Both the position numbers and the translations under genes were made by a program. Positions 16,584 through 25,414 of a stretch of DNA of 55,447 bases are shown in pieces; position 1 is the first letter of the stretch; each line of letters opens with the position of its first letter. The notes beneath the pieces were generated by a model. The model searched no databases. It saw only the letters and a program-made list of their open reading frames with translations, and was not told where the DNA came from. Source of the DNA: Streptomyces regalis (GTDB lineage: Bacteria; Actinomycetota; Actinomycetes; Streptomycetales; Streptomycetaceae); the NCBI RefSeq assembly GCF_001509475.1, contig NZ_LLZG01000423.1, positions 1 through 55,447 on the forward strand, read 5' to 3'.

Positions 16584-16967
16584 ATGACACCGGCCCAGCG
16601 CGCCATGGAACGACTGGAAGTGTGGCCCGACCTCAGCTCGGGCCCGGCCAGTTGCGGCGCAGGACGGGCACTGCGCTCCGTCCACAGCGAGATCGTGCAC
16701 TTCCACTCCGACCGGGACGTGGACCTGCATCTGACCGTGCCGGCCATCCGGCGGTTCCACGACGATCTCCGGGATTCGACCGCGATCCGGCTGGTCCCCG
16801 GCTCGGGCTGGGTGACCGTCCACCTCGACTGCGACACGGATGTGGATCTGCTGATGAGCCTGGTCAGCGCCGCGCTGCAGGCCCATCAGAGCCGCCCCTC
16901 CCCTGCCGGGCGCCCGGCAGGGAACGAGTGCAACTTCCATCGCGTCACGGTGCTGCCCCGCGGCTAG
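16584..16967 (+). CDS. Luciferase-type domain small protein (DUF5519-like)
   Basis: A 127-aa protein whose HSEIVHFHSDRDVDLHLTVP, GSGWVTVHLDCDTDVDLLMSLVSAALQ and C-terminal RVTVLPR fit the short so-called luciferase domain found in actinobacterial stand-alone proteins. There is no signal peptide and no catalytic residues are assigned for the family. ATG 16584 is preceded by GGGG. It ends 10 bp from the convergent ppk2 stop; both stops sit in similar CCGCRGCTAGG sequences. Family assignment is moderate; function is unknown. Confidence 0.68.
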   Translation: MTPAQRAMERLEVWPDLSSGPASCGAGRALRSVHSEIVHFHSDRDVDLHLTVPAIRRFHDDLRDSTAIRLVPGSGWVTVHLDCDTDVDLLMSLVSAALQAHQSRPSPAGRPAGNECNFHRVTVLPRG

Positions 16968-16976
16968 GGCCCGCAG

Positions 16977-17876
16977 CTAGGCTCCGGAGGCCGGCTCGGC
17001 GTCGTCCTCGCCCGCCTCCAGCAGCCCTGCGGCCGCGCCGACGATCCGCGGATCGGCGGTGCCGACGACCTCCTCGTCCTTGTCGCCGTAGTCGAAGCGG
17101 GCCAGCACGCTGCGCATGGCCTCCACGCGGGCCCGCTTCTTGTCGTTGCTCTTCACCACCGTCCAGGGCGCGTGCTCGGTGTCCGTCTCACGGAACATGG
17201 CGACCTTGGCGGCGGTGTAGTCCTCCCAGCGATCCAGCGACGCCAGGTCCATGGGGCTGAGCTTCCACTGCCGTACGGGGTCGACCTGGCGGATCGTGAA
17301 CCGGGTGCGCTGCTCGCCCTGCGACACCGAGAACCAGAACTTGATCAGGTCGACGCCGTCGTCCACCAGCATCCGCTCGAACGCGGGCGCCTGCCGCATG
17401 AAGCGCCGGTACTCGTCGTCCGTGCAGAAGCCCATCACGCGCTCCACACCGGCCCGGTTGTACCAGGACCGGTCGAACAGGACGATCTCGCCGGCGGTCG
17501 GCAGATGCTCCACGTACCGCTGGAAGTACCACTGCCCGCGCTCACGCTCGGTCGGCTTCTCCAGCGCCACCACCCGGGCACCGCGCGGATTGAGGTGCTC
17601 CGTGAAGCGCTTGATGGTGCCGCCCTTGCCGGCCGCGTCCCGCCCTTCGAAGACGATGACGAGACGGCGGCCGGTCTCCTTGATCCAGCTCTGCAGCTTC
17701 AGCAGTTCGATCTGCTGCAGCCGCTTGTGCCACTCGTACTCCGGGCGCTCCATGCGCTGCTGGTACGGGTAGTTCTCGCGCCAGGTGTCCACCGGGCTGC
17801 CGTCCGGCCGGATCAGTACGGGGTCGTCCTGGTCGGTGTAGTCGACGCGCAGCCCTGACAGCAGTTCGGTGTCCAT
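16977..17876 (-). CDS. ppk2: Polyphosphate kinase 2 family protein
   Basis: A 299-aa PPK2. Walker A EGRDAAGKGG is at about residues 77-86, the lid and Walker B region includes FDRSWYNRAGVERVMGF, and the C-terminal WKLSPMDLASLDRWEDYTAAK is a family block. PPK2 enzymes transfer phosphate between polyphosphate and nucleotides, usually favouring GDP/ADP phosphorylation. ATG 17876 has GGGTG upstream; an in-frame ATG two codons earlier is possible. No polyP partner gene is adjacent. Confidence 0.9.
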   Translation of the reverse strand: MDTELLSGLRVDYTDQDDPVLIRPDGSPVDTWRENYPYQQRMERPEYEWHKRLQQIELLKLQSWIKETGRRLVIVFEGRDAAGKGGTIKRFTEHLNPRGARVVALEKPTERERGQWYFQRYVEHLPTAGEIVLFDRSWYNRAGVERVMGFCTDDEYRRFMRQAPAFERMLVDDGVDLIKFWFSVSQGEQRTRFTIRQVDPVRQWKLSPMDLASLDRWEDYTAAKVAMFRETDTEHAPWTVVKSNDKKRARVEAMRSVLARFDYGDKDEEVVGTADPRIVGAAAGLLEAGEDDAEPASGA

Positions 17877-17946
17877 ACACACCCATGGAAGCGAGCGCTT
17901 TCATACGCCCGGCGAACCCCAGGCAAAGATCATGTAATGCACCACG

Positions 17947-18990
17947 TCAGAGGTAGGTGATGTCCGACACGCCGTACCGGCAGTGCGTGCCGTCCGGACC
18001 GCTGCCGGTCTCGTTCGGTTCGGCGCCGCTGTCGTTGCCCTGGAAGCGGGCACAGACGGTGATGTCCCGGTCGCTGTCGCCGGTGATCGTCACGCCGGAA
18101 AGGATCGCGGTGTCACCGTAGTTGGCGTTGATCCCGGCGATTGCGTTGCCGGGGCCGGTCACCCGGACGCCGCTGATGACGACGTGGCGTTCGTACTGGG
18201 TGTCGCAGTTGCCGCACGAGCGGTAGAGCTTGCCGAAGTCGGAGACCTGGAAGTTCCTGATGGTGAGCGTCCCGGCGCCGTTGTGCTGGAAGACCTTGTC
18301 GTCCGCGTGCCGCGCGCCACCGCCGAGGACGAGGTACGTCGCCGACGCGGACTCGCCCTTGAAGGTCGCCGCGTCCTCGCCGACGTCCTGCCACCACACG
18401 TTCTGCAGGGTGCAACTGCCGAGGCAGTGCACTCCGTCGGCGGCCGGGGCGCCCAGGACGACGTTCTTCAGGGTCGCCCCGTCGGCGAGTTCGAAGAGCG
18501 GGCCCTGGTCCTCGTCCTGGCCGTCGCCGCCGAGGGCTCCGGAGCCGTGGAAGCGCTTGAGGCCGCCGTCGTAGCTGCCGGAGACCTCGATGGTGGCGGT
18601 CACCGTGCGGTCGGCGGTGGGGGCGGGCCAGGAGCCGAAGCCGGTCGAGGAGCGGGCCGCGCCCGTCGGCTTCGCGGAGGCGGGGGCGCTCTTGCGCGGC
18701 GAGGCCGACGCCTTCGAGGGGGATGGGGAGGGCGACGACTTGGCGGGCGACGGGGACGCCGAGGAGGCGCTGGAGGAGGCGGACGGGAGGGCGCCGCTCG
18801 CCTCCTGGAGGGTGGAGCTCTCGCGCTCCGTGTCCGACCCGGCGTCGGGCGTCGCCGTCAGCAGGCCACCGACCAGTACGGCGGCTGCGGCCAGGGTGAG
18901 GGTCAGCGCGCCGATCAGCAGGGTGCGGCGGCGGTTGTCGGGTCTCTTGCGGTGCTGACTGCGCCTGCGCGGCGTTGCTCCGGTGCTCAT
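17947..18990 (-). CDS. Secreted or membrane-anchored pectate lyase (PL3-like)
   Basis: A 347-aa protein. A basic N-terminus and one hydrophobic segment (TLLIGALTLTLAAAAVLVGG, about residues 23-42) act as signal or anchor. A Ser/Pro/Ala/Lys linker follows (about 60-115), then a parallel beta-helix catalytic domain with GATLKNVVLGAPAADGVHCLG, LQNVWWQDVGEDAATFKG and FQVSDFGKLYRSCGNC. These are hallmarks of polysaccharide lyase family 3, which cleaves polygalacturonate. Paired cysteines suggest disulfides. The ATG follows a typical leader. It probably degrades plant pectin outside the cell. Confidence 0.88.
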   Translation of the reverse strand: MSTGATPRRRSQHRKRPDNRRRTLLIGALTLTLAAAAVLVGGLLTATPDAGSDTERESSTLQEASGALPSASSSASSASPSPAKSSPSPSPSKASASPRKSAPASAKPTGAARSSTGFGSWPAPTADRTVTATIEVSGSYDGGLKRFHGSGALGGDGQDEDQGPLFELADGATLKNVVLGAPAADGVHCLGSCTLQNVWWQDVGEDAATFKGESASATYLVLGGGARHADDKVFQHNGAGTLTIRNFQVSDFGKLYRSCGNCDTQYERHVVISGVRVTGPGNAIAGINANYGDTAILSGVTITGDSDRDITVCARFQGNDSGAEPNETGSGPDGTHCRYGVSDITYL

Positions 18991-19091
18991 GCGGTGACTC
19001 TCGTTCGGTCTCGGGGAGGCAGCGGGAAGCCCGCTCGACCGACAGTCGCCGTCGAACGCTCAGAGGTTGCCGATCAGTTTTACGAAAGCGG

Positions 19092-19562
19092 TCACCGTGC
19101 TCCGGCCTCGACCAGCCGGGCCAGGTTGGCCAGCGCCATCCGCGTGCCGGTCTCGTTGTCCTCGGCGGGCACGGCGTCGGGGATCCCCTCGTGCACCACG
19201 AGGACGTCCGTGCCGCCGTCGGCGTCGGCGTCGGTGAGGGTGGTGGTCATCGTCATCGTGCCGCGCAACGCGGGGTCGTCGGTCTCGAACTCGACCTCCT
19301 CGACGACCTGTTCGTCCGGCACGAGTTTCACGAAGTGACCGTGGTAGGTGTCGGTGTGCGCGTCCGACTTGCCGGTGCCGGTCGGCACGTCGTAGGTGAG
19401 CGAGACCCGGAACGTCCCGCCTTCCCGGCCGTCGAACGCGTGCACATGCCCGGTCATGCCGTCCGGCACGCGCCACTTGGCGATGGCGTCCGCGTCCAGC
19501 AGAGCCCGGTACACGGCCGCGCGTGAGGCGTTGACGTGCCGGGTGACCCGCGTCGAGTACAT
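19092..19562 (-). CDS. SRPBCC/AHSA1-type protein
   Basis: A 156-aa protein of the START/Bet v1-like AHSA1 family. It begins with YSTRVTRHVNASRAAVYRALLDADAIAKWRVPDGM, continues GGTFRVSLTYD, and ends with the long C-terminal helix (ALANLARLVEAG). Such proteins bind hydrophobic ligands; no specific role can be given. Length is normal. It lies upstream of the pectate lyase on the same strand but about 100 bp away. Confidence 0.82.
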   Translation of the reverse strand: MYSTRVTRHVNASRAAVYRALLDADAIAKWRVPDGMTGHVHAFDGREGGTFRVSLTYDVPTGTGKSDAHTDTYHGHFVKLVPDEQVVEEVEFETDDPALRGTMTMTTTLTDADADGGTDVLVVHEGIPDAVPAEDNETGTRMALANLARLVEAGAR

Positions 19563-19640
19563 GGCCTCACGATAGTGGCGGGGGTACGCAACGGCAGCCG
19601 GACGAAACCGTACGGCGGGAAGGTCCGGCGCACGCCCGCG

Positions 19641-20069
19641 TCAGGGGGACTCCCAGTACGCCAGGGCGCGCATCGCCGCCGCGGCCTGCGCGAATCCGTC
19701 CTCGCCGAGCAGCGCCCGCACCTGCGCGTTGAACCGGTCGACCTCCGGCTGCGCGGCGTCGAGCGCGGCGGCCCCGTCGCCGGTCAACTCCAGCACCACC
19801 GCCCGGTGTTCGCGCGGATGCGCCCGCTTGGCGACCAGCCCGGCCGCGGCGAGCCGGCCGACCAGTCCGGTGACGGCGGACTCCCGCAGCCCCAGGGTGC
19901 GGGCCAGCTGCTGCTGGGTGATGCCGGGCTCGTCGCGGACCGCGAACAGTGCGCCGAGCTGAGCCGTGGTGATCCCGGCGGCGGCCAGCAGGCGCCGGTC
20001 GGAGGCGGTGCGCAGCTGGTGGGCCGCCCGCTGGAGCAGGAAGAACAGACGCTGATCGGGCTCGGGCAT
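19641..20069 (-). CDS. MarR family transcriptional regulator
   Basis: A 142-aa winged-helix repressor. RLFFLLQRAAHQLRTASDRRL, the HTH ITTAQLGALFAVRDEPGITQQQLARTLGL and the wing RAHPREHRAVVLELT follow the MarR pattern. The start is chosen at ATG 20069 (MPEPDQRLFF); an open extension to 20111 would run into the operator. It is divergent from a thioesterase gene, with a perfect 24-bp palindrome between them, so it probably represses that operon and itself. The inducer is unknown, perhaps an aromatic acid or CoA ester given the enzymes controlled. Confidence 0.87.
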   Translation of the reverse strand: MPEPDQRLFFLLQRAAHQLRTASDRRLLAAAGITTAQLGALFAVRDEPGITQQQLARTLGLRESAVTGLVGRLAAAGLVAKRAHPREHRAVVLELTGDGAAALDAAQPEVDRFNAQVRALLGEDGFAQAAAAMRALAYWESP

Positions 20070-20105
20070 GGACCGATGTTGACAGACGTCACGGGGTGGC
20101 GCCAT

Positions 20106-20129
20106 CCTCACTTCACTAGTGAAGTGAGG
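20106..20129. promoter_or_regulatory. Perfect 24-bp palindrome, MarR operator
   Basis: A perfect palindrome centred at 20117/20118 with core CTTCACTAGTGAAG and outer CCTCA/TGAGG. Its right half contains the GAGG that precedes the thioesterase GTG (20140), so a bound repressor would also cover the ribosome-binding region. It is the obvious target of the divergent MarR protein. Confidence 0.8.
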
Positions 20130-20139
20130 TGTTCACGGC

Positions 20140-20586
20140 GTGCATGACACCCCCGACCTGGCCCTGGCCCGCAAGGTGCTGGCGGCCCAGCCCTTCAGCG
20201 TTCTGCTGGGCGCCAGGCTGACCGCCTTCGGTGACGGCGAGGCGACACTGGAACTGGACCTGCGCGAGGAGTTGCTTCAGCAGAACGGCTTCGCTCACGG
20301 CGGCCTGCTCAGCTACGCGGCGGACAACGCGCTGTCCTTCGCCGCCGGCGCCGAGGTCGGTCTCGGGGTGCTGAGCGCCGGTTTCACCATCGACTTCCTG
20401 CGCCCCGCCAAGGGCGAGACCCTGCGCGCCCACGCCCGGGTGATCCGGGCCGGCCGTACCCGTGCGGTGTGCCGCTGCGACCTGACGACGGTCGACGGCG
20501 ACGGCGTTCCGACCCTGTGCGCCGTCGCCCAGGGCACCATCGCGGTCACCGAACCGACGCGGGACACCGAGCACGACGCCCCCTGA
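20140..20586 (+). CDS. PaaI-like hotdog thioesterase
   Basis: A 148-aa hotdog-fold protein. LQQNGFAHGGLLSYAADNALSFAAG is the PaaI signature, with the catalytic-region HGG and Asp; GFTIDFLRPAKGETLRAHARV follows. PaaI-type enzymes hydrolyse (often aromatic) acyl-CoA thioesters. The start is GTG 20140, only 10 bp after the MarR operator. It is the first gene of a probable two-gene operon with an amidohydrolase 31 bp downstream. Confidence 0.87.
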   Translation: MHDTPDLALARKVLAAQPFSVLLGARLTAFGDGEATLELDLREELLQQNGFAHGGLLSYAADNALSFAAGAEVGLGVLSAGFTIDFLRPAKGETLRAHARVIRAGRTRAVCRCDLTTVDGDGVPTLCAVAQGTIAVTEPTRDTEHDAP

Positions 20587-20617
20587 CCCTTCCCGACCGC
20601 GCAGAGAGGCGGACACC

Positions 20618-21430
20618 ATGCCCGTCGTCGACGCCTGGATGCAGCATCCGACGCCGCGCCACGCCAACCACGAGATGTTCGAGTCGCTGCGCCGGTGGAC
20701 CGGCGTGGAACGGCTCGACAAGCCGCTGCCCGTCGCGGTCACCGTGGCGGCGCTGAAGGCGGCGGACGTGGAGGTCGGCCTCGCGACCGCCTGGTACGGG
20801 CCGCAGGGCCCGCTGATCGACAACGACGAGGTGGCCGCCTTCGTCGAGCAGTCGGGCGGGCGGCTGCGCGCAGTGGCGGGCGCCGATCTCGCCCGGCCCA
20901 TGGCGGCGGTGCGGGAACTGCGGCGCGCCGTCGAGGAGTTGGGCTTCGTGGCGCTGCGTGTCATCCCATGGCTGTGGGGGCTGCCGCCCACCGACCGGCT
21001 GTACTACCCGCTGTACGCGGCCTGCGTGGACCTCGGCGTGCCGTTCTGCACCCAGGTCGGGCACACGGGCCCGCTGCGGCCGTCGGAGACCGGGCGGCCC
21101 ATCCCGTACATCGACCAGGTCGCGCTGGACTTCCCCGAGCTCACGATCGTGTGCGGGCACATCGGCTACCCGTGGACGACGGAGATGATCGCGGTCGCCG
21201 ACAAGCACGCGAACGTGTACATCGACACCAGCGCCTACACCGCCCGCCGCTATCCGCCGGAACTGGTGGAGTATCTGCGCGGCCGGGGCCGTCACAAGGT
21301 CCTGTTCGGCTCCAACTACCCCATGATCACGCCAAGTCGGGCCCTGGAGCACCTGGACGCCCTGAACCTGGACGAGGAGACGCGGGAGCTGTTCCTGCAC
21401 GGCAACGCCCGCCGCGTCTTCGCCCTCTGA
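20618..21430 (+). CDS. Amidohydrolase-2 family TIM-barrel hydrolase
   Basis: A 270-aa member of the amidohydrolase family that includes decarboxylases and lactonases. The usual N-terminal HxH is modified (DAWMQHPTPRH), while CTQVGHTGPLRPSE, IVCGHIGYPWTTEM and KVLFGSNYPMITP supply the later His and Asp ligands. ATG 20618 follows AGAGAGG. Its operon position behind a PaaI thioesterase and a MarR repressor suggests degradation of a carboxylic or aromatic compound, but the reaction cannot be read from sequence. Confidence 0.8.
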   Translation: MPVVDAWMQHPTPRHANHEMFESLRRWTGVERLDKPLPVAVTVAALKAADVEVGLATAWYGPQGPLIDNDEVAAFVEQSGGRLRAVAGADLARPMAAVRELRRAVEELGFVALRVIPWLWGLPPTDRLYYPLYAACVDLGVPFCTQVGHTGPLRPSETGRPIPYIDQVALDFPELTIVCGHIGYPWTTEMIAVADKHANVYIDTSAYTARRYPPELVEYLRGRGRHKVLFGSNYPMITPSRALEHLDALNLDEETRELFLHGNARRVFAL

Positions 21431-21462
21431 CGGCCCTGACGGCGGCGGCCCCGGAGCCCGGC

Positions 21463-22791
21463 TCAGCGCACCAGACAGGGCCGCTTCGCGTCGAAGGCCC
21501 AGTCGTCGATCAGGTACCGCATCCCGACGGCGTCGTCCCGGCCCGACAGCGCCTTCTCCTCGTACAGCTCCTGCGCCGCGAGGAGCCGGTCCCTGTCCAG
21601 CCGGACCCCCAGTCCGGGCGTGTCCGGCACGGCGACTTCGCCGCCGGTGATCCTGGGCGGCTCGACGGTGAGCCGTTCCCGGCCCTCCTGCCAGATCCAG
21701 TGGGTGTCCAGGGCGTTGTACTCGCCGGGGGCGGCCGCTCCGCAGTGGGCCATCATCGCCAGGGAGATGTCGAAGTGGTTGTTGGAGTGGCAGCCCCAGG
21801 TCAGCCCCATGGCGTTGCAGAGTTGGGCGACGCGCACCGAGCCCTGCATGGTCCAGAAGTGCGGGTCAGCGAGCGGAATGGACACCGACTGCAGGGCCAG
21901 GGCATGGGTCAGCTGACGCCAGTCCGTGGCGATCATGTTGGTCGCCGTGGGCAGCCCGGTGGCCCGGCGGAACTCCGCGAGGATCTCGCGGCCCGAGTAG
22001 CCGCCCTCCGCCCCGCAGGGGTCCTCGGCGTAGGCGAGGGTGCCGACGAGGGGGCGGCACAGCTCGACGGCCTCGCGCAGGGACCAGGCGCCGTTGGGGT
22101 CGAGGGTGATCCGTGCCTCGGGGAAGCGCTCCTTGAGGGCGGTGACGGCCGTGACCTCCTCCGCGCCCGGCAGGACGCCGCCCTTGAGCTTGAAGTCACG
22201 GAAGCCGTAGTGGTCGTAGGTGGCCTCGGCCTGCCGGACGATCGCCTCGGGGGTCAGTGCCTCCTCGTGCCGGATGCGGTACCAGTCGATGTCCGAGTCG
22301 GGGTCGCGGACGTAGTCCAGGTCGGTCCGGTCCGGGTCGCCGACGTAGAAGAGGTAGCCGAGGACCCGTACGGCGTCGCGCTGCTTGCCGTCGCCCAGCA
22401 GGGCGGCGACCGGGACCTCCAGGTGCTGCCCGAGCAGGTCGAGGAGCGCCGACTCCACGGCGGTGACCGCGTGCACCGTCGTACGCAGGTCGAAGGTCTG
22501 GGCGCCTCGACCGCCCGAGTCGCGGTCGGCGAAGGCCGCCTCCATCGTGCGCAGGACGCGCTTGTAGTCGCCGACGCGGGTGCCGACGACGAGGGGTCCG
22601 GCATCGCGCAGGGTCTGCGTGATCTTCTCTCCGCCGGGTACCTCGCCCAGACCGGTACGGCCCTCGGAGTCCTCCAGGACCACCACGTTGCGCGTGAAGT
22701 ACGGGGCGTGGGCTCCGGAGAGGTTGAGGAGCATCGAGTCGCGGCCGGCGACCGGATGGACGGAGAAGCGGGTGACGACGGGCTGACTCAT
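21463..22791 (-). CDS. gudD: Glucarate dehydratase
   Basis: A 442-aa enolase-superfamily enzyme that converts D-glucarate (and L-idarate) to 5-dehydro-4-deoxyglucarate. The KxK base motif (DFKLKGG), metal ligands in [30 protein letters not shown] and the [15 protein letters not shown] histidine base are all visible. N-terminal [20 protein letters not shown] is diagnostic for GudD. It lies 36 bp downstream of the GntP-type permease and is likely co-transcribed. Later pathway enzymes are not in the window. Confidence 0.93.
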   Translation of the reverse strand: MSQPVVTRFSVHPVAGRDSMLLNLSGAHAPYFTRNVVVLEDSEGRTGLGEVPGGEKITQTLRDAGPLVVGTRVGDYKRVLRTMEAAFADRDSGGRGAQTFDLRTTVHAVTAVESALLDLLGQHLEVPVAALLGDGKQRDAVRVLGYLFYVGDPDRTDLDYVRDPDSDIDWYRIRHEEALTPEAIVRQAEATYDHYGFRDFKLKGGVLPGAEEVTAVTALKERFPEARITLDPNGAWSLREAVELCRPLVGTLAYAEDPCGAEGGYSGREILAEFRRATGLPTATNMIATDWRQLTHALALQSVSIPLADPHFWTMQGSVRVAQLCNAMGLTWGCHSNNHFDISLAMMAHCGAAAPGEYNALDTHWIWQEGRERLTVEPPRITGGEVAVPDTPGLGVRLDRDRLLAAQELYEEKALSGRDDAVGMRYLIDDWAFDAKRPCLVR

Positions 22792-22827
22792 GGCGGGCGG
22801 GTGCCGTTCTCGTGAGGGGGTGGTCGG

Positions 22828-24165
22828 TCAGATGCCGAGGGCGTCGAGGACCTGTTCCAGGACGAGTACACCGCCGAGGCCCAGGATCGCGAGGACCGTC
22901 GTGTAGGTCGTCCGGGCCTTGATGGCGTCCAGGACGGACAGGTTGAAGTACTCCTTGAACATCCAGAAGCCCGGGTCGTTGACGTGGGAGAAGGCGATCG
23001 AGCCGCAGGACACGGCGAGGACCATCACCTCGGGGTGGACGCCGCTGCCCGCGAGCAGGGGCAGGGCCACGCCGGAGGCCGTGACGACGGCGACCGTCGC
23101 GGAGCCGAGGGCCACGCGGAGGATGGCGGCGATCAGCCAGGCGAGGAGGATCGGGGAGATGGGCCAGCCGTCGGTGGCGTCCTTGATGTAGTCGGATATC
23201 CCGCCCTCGACCAGGACGTTCTTGAAGGCACCGCCCGCGCCGATGACGAGCAGGATCATCGCCATCGCCTGGGCGGCCTCCTTGCACGAGGTGCTGACCT
23301 CGGCGAGGCTGCGGCCGATGCGCGGGCCGAACGCCCAGATCGCCACGAGCAGGGTCAGCAGCAGGGCGATCGGCGCGGAGCCGATGAACGCGACGACGTG
23401 CAGCAGGCCACTGTCTCCGGAGGCGGCCAGGTCGGTCACGGCGGCCCCGGCGATGAGGACGACGGGCAGCAGGGCCACGGACAGCGACCAGCCCATGCCG
23501 GGCATCTCGTCGTCGTCGAAGACCCGCTCGCTGACCAGGCCCTTGGGGATGGCGGGGTTCATCGCCCGGACGAAGGGCAGGCGCGGCCACAGCAGGGCGA
23601 TCAGCGCGCCGGCCGGGACGGCGATGAACAGGCCGTAGAACAGGGTGAGTCCGACGGAGGCGTGGAAGGTGGCGGCCACCGCGGTGGGGCCGGGGTGGGG
23701 CGGCAGGAAGCTGTGCATGGTGGACAGGGCGATCGACATGGGCAGCCCGACCCACAGCAGGTTCGAGCGGGTGACCCGGACGAGGGTGAAGGCGATCGGC
23801 ACGATGATCACGAAGGCCACCTCGTAGAACATCGTCACGCCGATGAGCATGGCCGTCAGCACCATGGCCACCTGCACCCAGCGCGGCCCGCACACCTCGA
23901 GGAGCCGGCCGGCTATCCGCTGGGCGGCGCCGGAGTCCCCCATCACCCGGCCGACCATGGCACCGAGCCCGATGGTGAGCATGGTGTCGCCGATCTGGTC
24001 GCCGATGCCCTCGGCGAGGACGTCCGGGATCTTCTCCGGCCCGATCCCCTGCACCAGGCCGACACCCACGGCCACCAGGAGCAGGGCGGCGAAGCCGTTC
24101 AGCCTGAGCTTGGTCATCAGGACGAGCAGGACCAGAACACTGACCCCGACCACCACGAGCGGCAT
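22828..24165 (-). CDS. GntP-family gluconate/glucarate proton symporter
   Basis: A 445-aa polytopic membrane protein with about 12 hydrophobic segments. Family motifs include FFxPHPGPTA-like SFLPPHPGPTAVAA, GLGAMVGRVMGDSGAAQRIA and VSCGSIAFSHVNDPGFWMFKEYF. The ATG at 24165 has AAGGAG upstream. Although the family is named for gluconate, its pairing with gudD suggests it imports glucarate or a related sugar acid. A 35-bp palindrome 53 bp upstream of the start is the likely control site. Confidence 0.9.
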   Translation of the reverse strand: MPLVVVGVSVLVLLVLMTKLRLNGFAALLLVAVGVGLVQGIGPEKIPDVLAEGIGDQIGDTMLTIGLGAMVGRVMGDSGAAQRIAGRLLEVCGPRWVQVAMVLTAMLIGVTMFYEVAFVIIVPIAFTLVRVTRSNLLWVGLPMSIALSTMHSFLPPHPGPTAVAATFHASVGLTLFYGLFIAVPAGALIALLWPRLPFVRAMNPAIPKGLVSERVFDDDEMPGMGWSLSVALLPVVLIAGAAVTDLAASGDSGLLHVVAFIGSAPIALLLTLLVAIWAFGPRIGRSLAEVSTSCKEAAQAMAMILLVIGAGGAFKNVLVEGGISDYIKDATDGWPISPILLAWLIAAILRVALGSATVAVVTASGVALPLLAGSGVHPEVMVLAVSCGSIAFSHVNDPGFWMFKEYFNLSVLDAIKARTTYTTVLAILGLGGVLVLEQVLDALGI

Positions 24166-24217
24166 AGCGCGGTTCTCCTTTGAACGTCGGCCGCTTACGT
24201 TCACCCCGGCGAACGGG

Positions 24218-24252
24218 GTCCTCATATGAAGACGTCGTCTACATATGAGGAC
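24218..24252. promoter_or_regulatory. 35-bp near-perfect palindrome upstream of gntP-gudD
   Basis: Centred on T24235, 16 of 17 base pairs in the arms match. Outer halves are GTCCTCATATG and CATATGAGGAC; the inner half-sites are AGACG-T-CGTCT. The only mismatch is A24229/A24241. It begins 53 bp upstream of the permease ATG. The form is typical of a dimeric repressor operator (GntR or IclR class), but no such regulator gene is next to it. Confidence 0.75.
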
Positions 24253-24327
24253 GGAGATTATGTTCGTGCATGGTCACGGGTCAATGGGTCTGCAGCTGTG
24301 GATTTGCCGGCGCACCCACGCGCTCGT

Positions 24328-24768
24328 CTACGAGGCCCGCCAGCCGCTCCAGCGCACCACGGTGATCACGATCGCCGGGCCTGTCGGGGGCTGTTGCCGG
24401 TACTGGGGGTACTTCTGCCGCAGCAGGCCGACGGCGACGGCGTACTCGTCGCGCGTCGTCTCGTCGGGCGCGTCGGGCAGCAGCATCCGGGCGTCGCCGT
24501 CGGCCCGGACCCACCAGAGGCGGTCCCAGTCGTCGTCGTACACGTCCACGAGCAGGCTGACCGCCGGGTGCCCGGCGATGTTGCGCAACCGCCCGAGCCG
24601 CTCGGAGCGCTTCGGCTTGCTGTCGACGGCGGTGACGATCCGGTCGCCGCGCCGGGCGAACACCACCGGCACCAGGTGCGGGCGCCCCACCGGGTCGACC
24701 GTCGCCAACCGTGCGACCCGGGCAGCGGTGAACCGGCGGCGCGCCTCGTCCTGCTCCATGTCCGGCAC
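24328..24768 (-). CDS. PPOX-class F420-dependent flavin/deazaflavin oxidoreductase
   Basis: A 146-aa split-barrel protein. RFTAARVARLATVDPVGRPHLVPVVFARRGDRIVTAVDSKPK and RLGRLRNIAGHPAVSLLVDVYDDDW match the F420-dependent PPOX subfamily common in actinobacteria. The start is GTG 24768, with AAAGGAG six bases upstream; longer in-frame extensions lack similarity. It is divergent from archease; a GGGTACCC palindrome (24811-24818) lies in the shared region. Confidence 0.8.
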   Translation of the reverse strand: MPDMEQDEARRRFTAARVARLATVDPVGRPHLVPVVFARRGDRIVTAVDSKPKRSERLGRLRNIAGHPAVSLLVDVYDDDWDRLWWVRADGDARMLLPDAPDETTRDEYAVAVGLLRQKYPQYRQQPPTGPAIVITVVRWSGWRAS

Positions 24769-24789
24769 GGTCCACTCCTTTGGTCTGCG

Positions 24790-24819
24790 GCGATACGGGT
24801 GCCCCGACGCGGGTACCCC
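24790..24819 (+). promoter_or_regulatory. Promoter-like block upstream of archease, shared with rtcB
   Basis: The 30-bp block begins GCGATACGG, continues GCCCCG and ends CGCGGGTACCCC. GGGTAC (24811-24816) fits the -10 of SigB-type promoters. The -35 match (CGAT, spacer 16) deviates from GNNT in its first base. It is nearly identical to the block upstream of rtcB. Confidence 0.6.
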
Positions 24820-24890
24820 TATCGACGTACCGACCTCGCGGGAGGCGACTCCTGGGCCTGGCCGGCCGAGCGGATCAGAGGTGAGTGCAC

Positions 24891-25346
24891 ATGGTCGGCG
24901 ACACCGACGACGACATCCAGACACGGCGGCGCGGCGCCAGCGGCCACCGGGCGGTGCCGCACACGGCCGACGTCCGCGTCGAGGCGTGGGCCGTGAGCCG
25001 GGAGCGCTGTCTGGTCGAGGCCGCGCTGGGCATGGTGGAGTGCTTCGCGGACGTCACGGCCGTAAGGCCCACCTCGGTGGAGCGGGTACGGCTCGAAGAG
25101 GACAGCGACGAGGGCCTGCTGACGGCGCTCCTCGACGAGGTCGTCTTCCGCCTCGACGTGGACGGCCGCGTGCCCGTCGACCTGGAGGCCGACACCACGG
25201 ACGGCGACCTGGACGTGCGCCTCGCGCTCGCCGAACTGACGGACGTGGAGGTCACCGGCGCCAGCCCGAAGGGCATCTCCTGGCACGGGCTGCGCATCGG
25301 GCCGGATCCCTACGGGTGGTCGTGCGCGGTGACCGTGGACGTGTGA
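24891..25346 (+). CDS. Archease
   Basis: A 151-aa archease, the cofactor that speeds guanylylation and turnover of the RNA ligase RtcB. HTADVRVEAWAVSRERCLVEAALGMVECFADVTAV, LLTALLDEVVFRLDVDG and the C-terminal GISWHGLRIGPDPYGWSCAVTVDV match the family, including the metal-binding Asp/His set. AGAGGTGAG lies upstream; GTG 24885 is an alternative start. Its partner rtcB is the convergent neighbour, ending 68 bp away, and the two have matching promoter blocks. Confidence 0.88.
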   Translation: MVGDTDDDIQTRRRGASGHRAVPHTADVRVEAWAVSRERCLVEAALGMVECFADVTAVRPTSVERVRLEEDSDEGLLTALLDEVVFRLDVDGRVPVDLEADTTDGDLDVRLALAELTDVEVTGASPKGISWHGLRIGPDPYGWSCAVTVDV

Positions 25347-25414
25347 GGCGTACGGGTCCACGGCCGGCGCGAGAGCCGTACGGCCGTAGGACCGCGCCGC
25401 GCCCCGCCACCCCC

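Noticed and set aside
19582..19587. GGGTAC near the SRPBCC gene as another SigB promoter
   Set aside because: It points away from any gene and has no suitable -35; likely chance.
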